A DNA stretch of 64,000 bases from Smittia aterrima (lineage: Eukaryota > Arthropoda > Insecta > Diptera > Chironomidae). Under the pieces are notes generated by a model, which was not told the DNA's origin, ran no database searches, and was given only the letters and a program-made list of their open reading frames with translations. The stretch is from assembly GCA_033063855.1 (NCBI GenBank), contig CP093831.1:7750001-7814000 (forward strand), in the 5' to 3' direction. A program made the position numbers and the translations under genes. Every line of letters starts with the position of its first letter. Within the stretch, counting starts at the first letter, position 1. Below are positions 63,401-64,000 of this stretch, piece by piece.

Positions 63401-64000
63401 AATTGTTAGCGCAAACGAAATCAGTTCACATGTGCGCTTGTGTTGCTTGACCCGAAGAAATGAAAATGTCAAATGTTTGCGGAAAAAAAACGAGGAGAGA
63501 GCGAGTTGCATGACAAGAAACCTTCTCGGCAACATGTTGATGATTGTGCGAATGATCTGAGTGTGGCGGCATAGAGGAAAAGGCAAAAGTCTTTGCCTTT
63601 GAACGAATTCTGAGATTTCCTTATTATTGAGGTCTTGCAATAAAATTTGAACAAATTTAGCATACGAATGTTCGAATTTGCAAGCGAGATTACCGAACCT
63701 CTTCGGAAAAAGGGACAAAAGTTCAAGAGATTTGATGACGGAACAGTTTTGTCACGAAAAAGCTTCACATGAAGTAAACTTAGCACGATGTTTGAGCTGT
63801 CACAAGTCGCGTACGATAAGCGCTTTGTGGAAGGAACGGCATGTGGATAAATTAAATTTAAAAGGAAATGCAAGCATGTTAAGAGGCTATGTCGAGTGAA
63901 AATGTACGAAAGTTTTCAGAGGGCTTACAATCTAAGCTTTCAAAAAGCTCGTGAACCGAAAATGTCAATTATCGTCTCTGGCTAACTCACTGTCATCTCA
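57416..64000. other. 6.6-kb interval upstream of the dpr20-type gene, no recognised gene
   Basis: This should include the promoter and any 5' untranslated exons of the minus-strand dpr20-type gene. Two overlapping minus-strand frames of about 135 codons near 63308-63873 lack motifs and have composition typical of chance frames, so I do not call them. A CT/C-rich run is at 60970-60989. Nothing else was recognised. Confidence 0.6.
60970..60989. repeat. CT microsatellite running into a C tract
   Basis: A run of about six CT dinucleotides followed by eight C residues. It is an unusually C-rich tract for this AT-rich neighbourhood. Confidence 0.8.

Noticed and set aside
63308..63873. Two overlapping minus-strand frames of about 135 codons each
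   Set aside because: They overlap in different frames, so at most one could be real, and neither shows a family motif.

Overview
The window is AT-rich, intron-bearing animal DNA. Every gene that can be recognised points to an insect, most likely a fly or midge: an ORK1-type two-pore potassium channel, a Dpr-family immunoglobulin protein and an ABHD12-type hydrolase, all with short GT-AG introns. There are no bacterial operons, no CRISPR array, no rRNA and no tRNA that I can support. Species-level identity cannot be read from the sequence.

Layout. Positions 1-15321 hold no recognisable gene. At about 15322-15670 (+) lies a decayed piece of an ABCC/MRP-type ABC transporter, covering part of the second nucleotide-binding domain. 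Positions 17034-23335 (-) carry a complete Ork1 leak-channel gene: ten coding exons, 840 residues. Positions 23336-38613 are a long interval with nothing I can call. Positions 38614-42453 (+) carry an Abhd12 gene: five coding exons, 415 residues. Positions 42454-54669 are again without a recognised gene. Positions 54670-57415 (-) carry a dpr20-type gene: eight coding exons, 489 residues, two Ig domains. From 57416 to the end nothing is recognised.

The exon models were built by hand. Open reading frame was combined with GT/AG boundaries, matching intron phases and family motifs. In all three genes the summed exon length is an exact multiple of three and ends at a stop codon, which strongly supports the models.

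How the genes relate. The three genes are independently oriented and share no pathway. Two act in neurons (the ORK1 leak channel and the Dpr cell-surface recognition protein), and ABHD12 is a membrane-bound lysophospholipid lipase. The long spaces around the two neuronal genes are plausible places for cis-regulatory DNA, but that is inference.

Points worth a second look: a stop-free, frame-preserving 72-nt intron that splits the second potassium selectivity filter of Ork1; repeated basic-residue/serine motifs in its long tail; the decayed ABCC copy; a striking local excess of the words AAACTTT/AAAGTTT in non-coding DNA; a 26-bp tandem duplication; and a long imperfect hairpin. I did not find convincing evidence of a wholly new biological system here.
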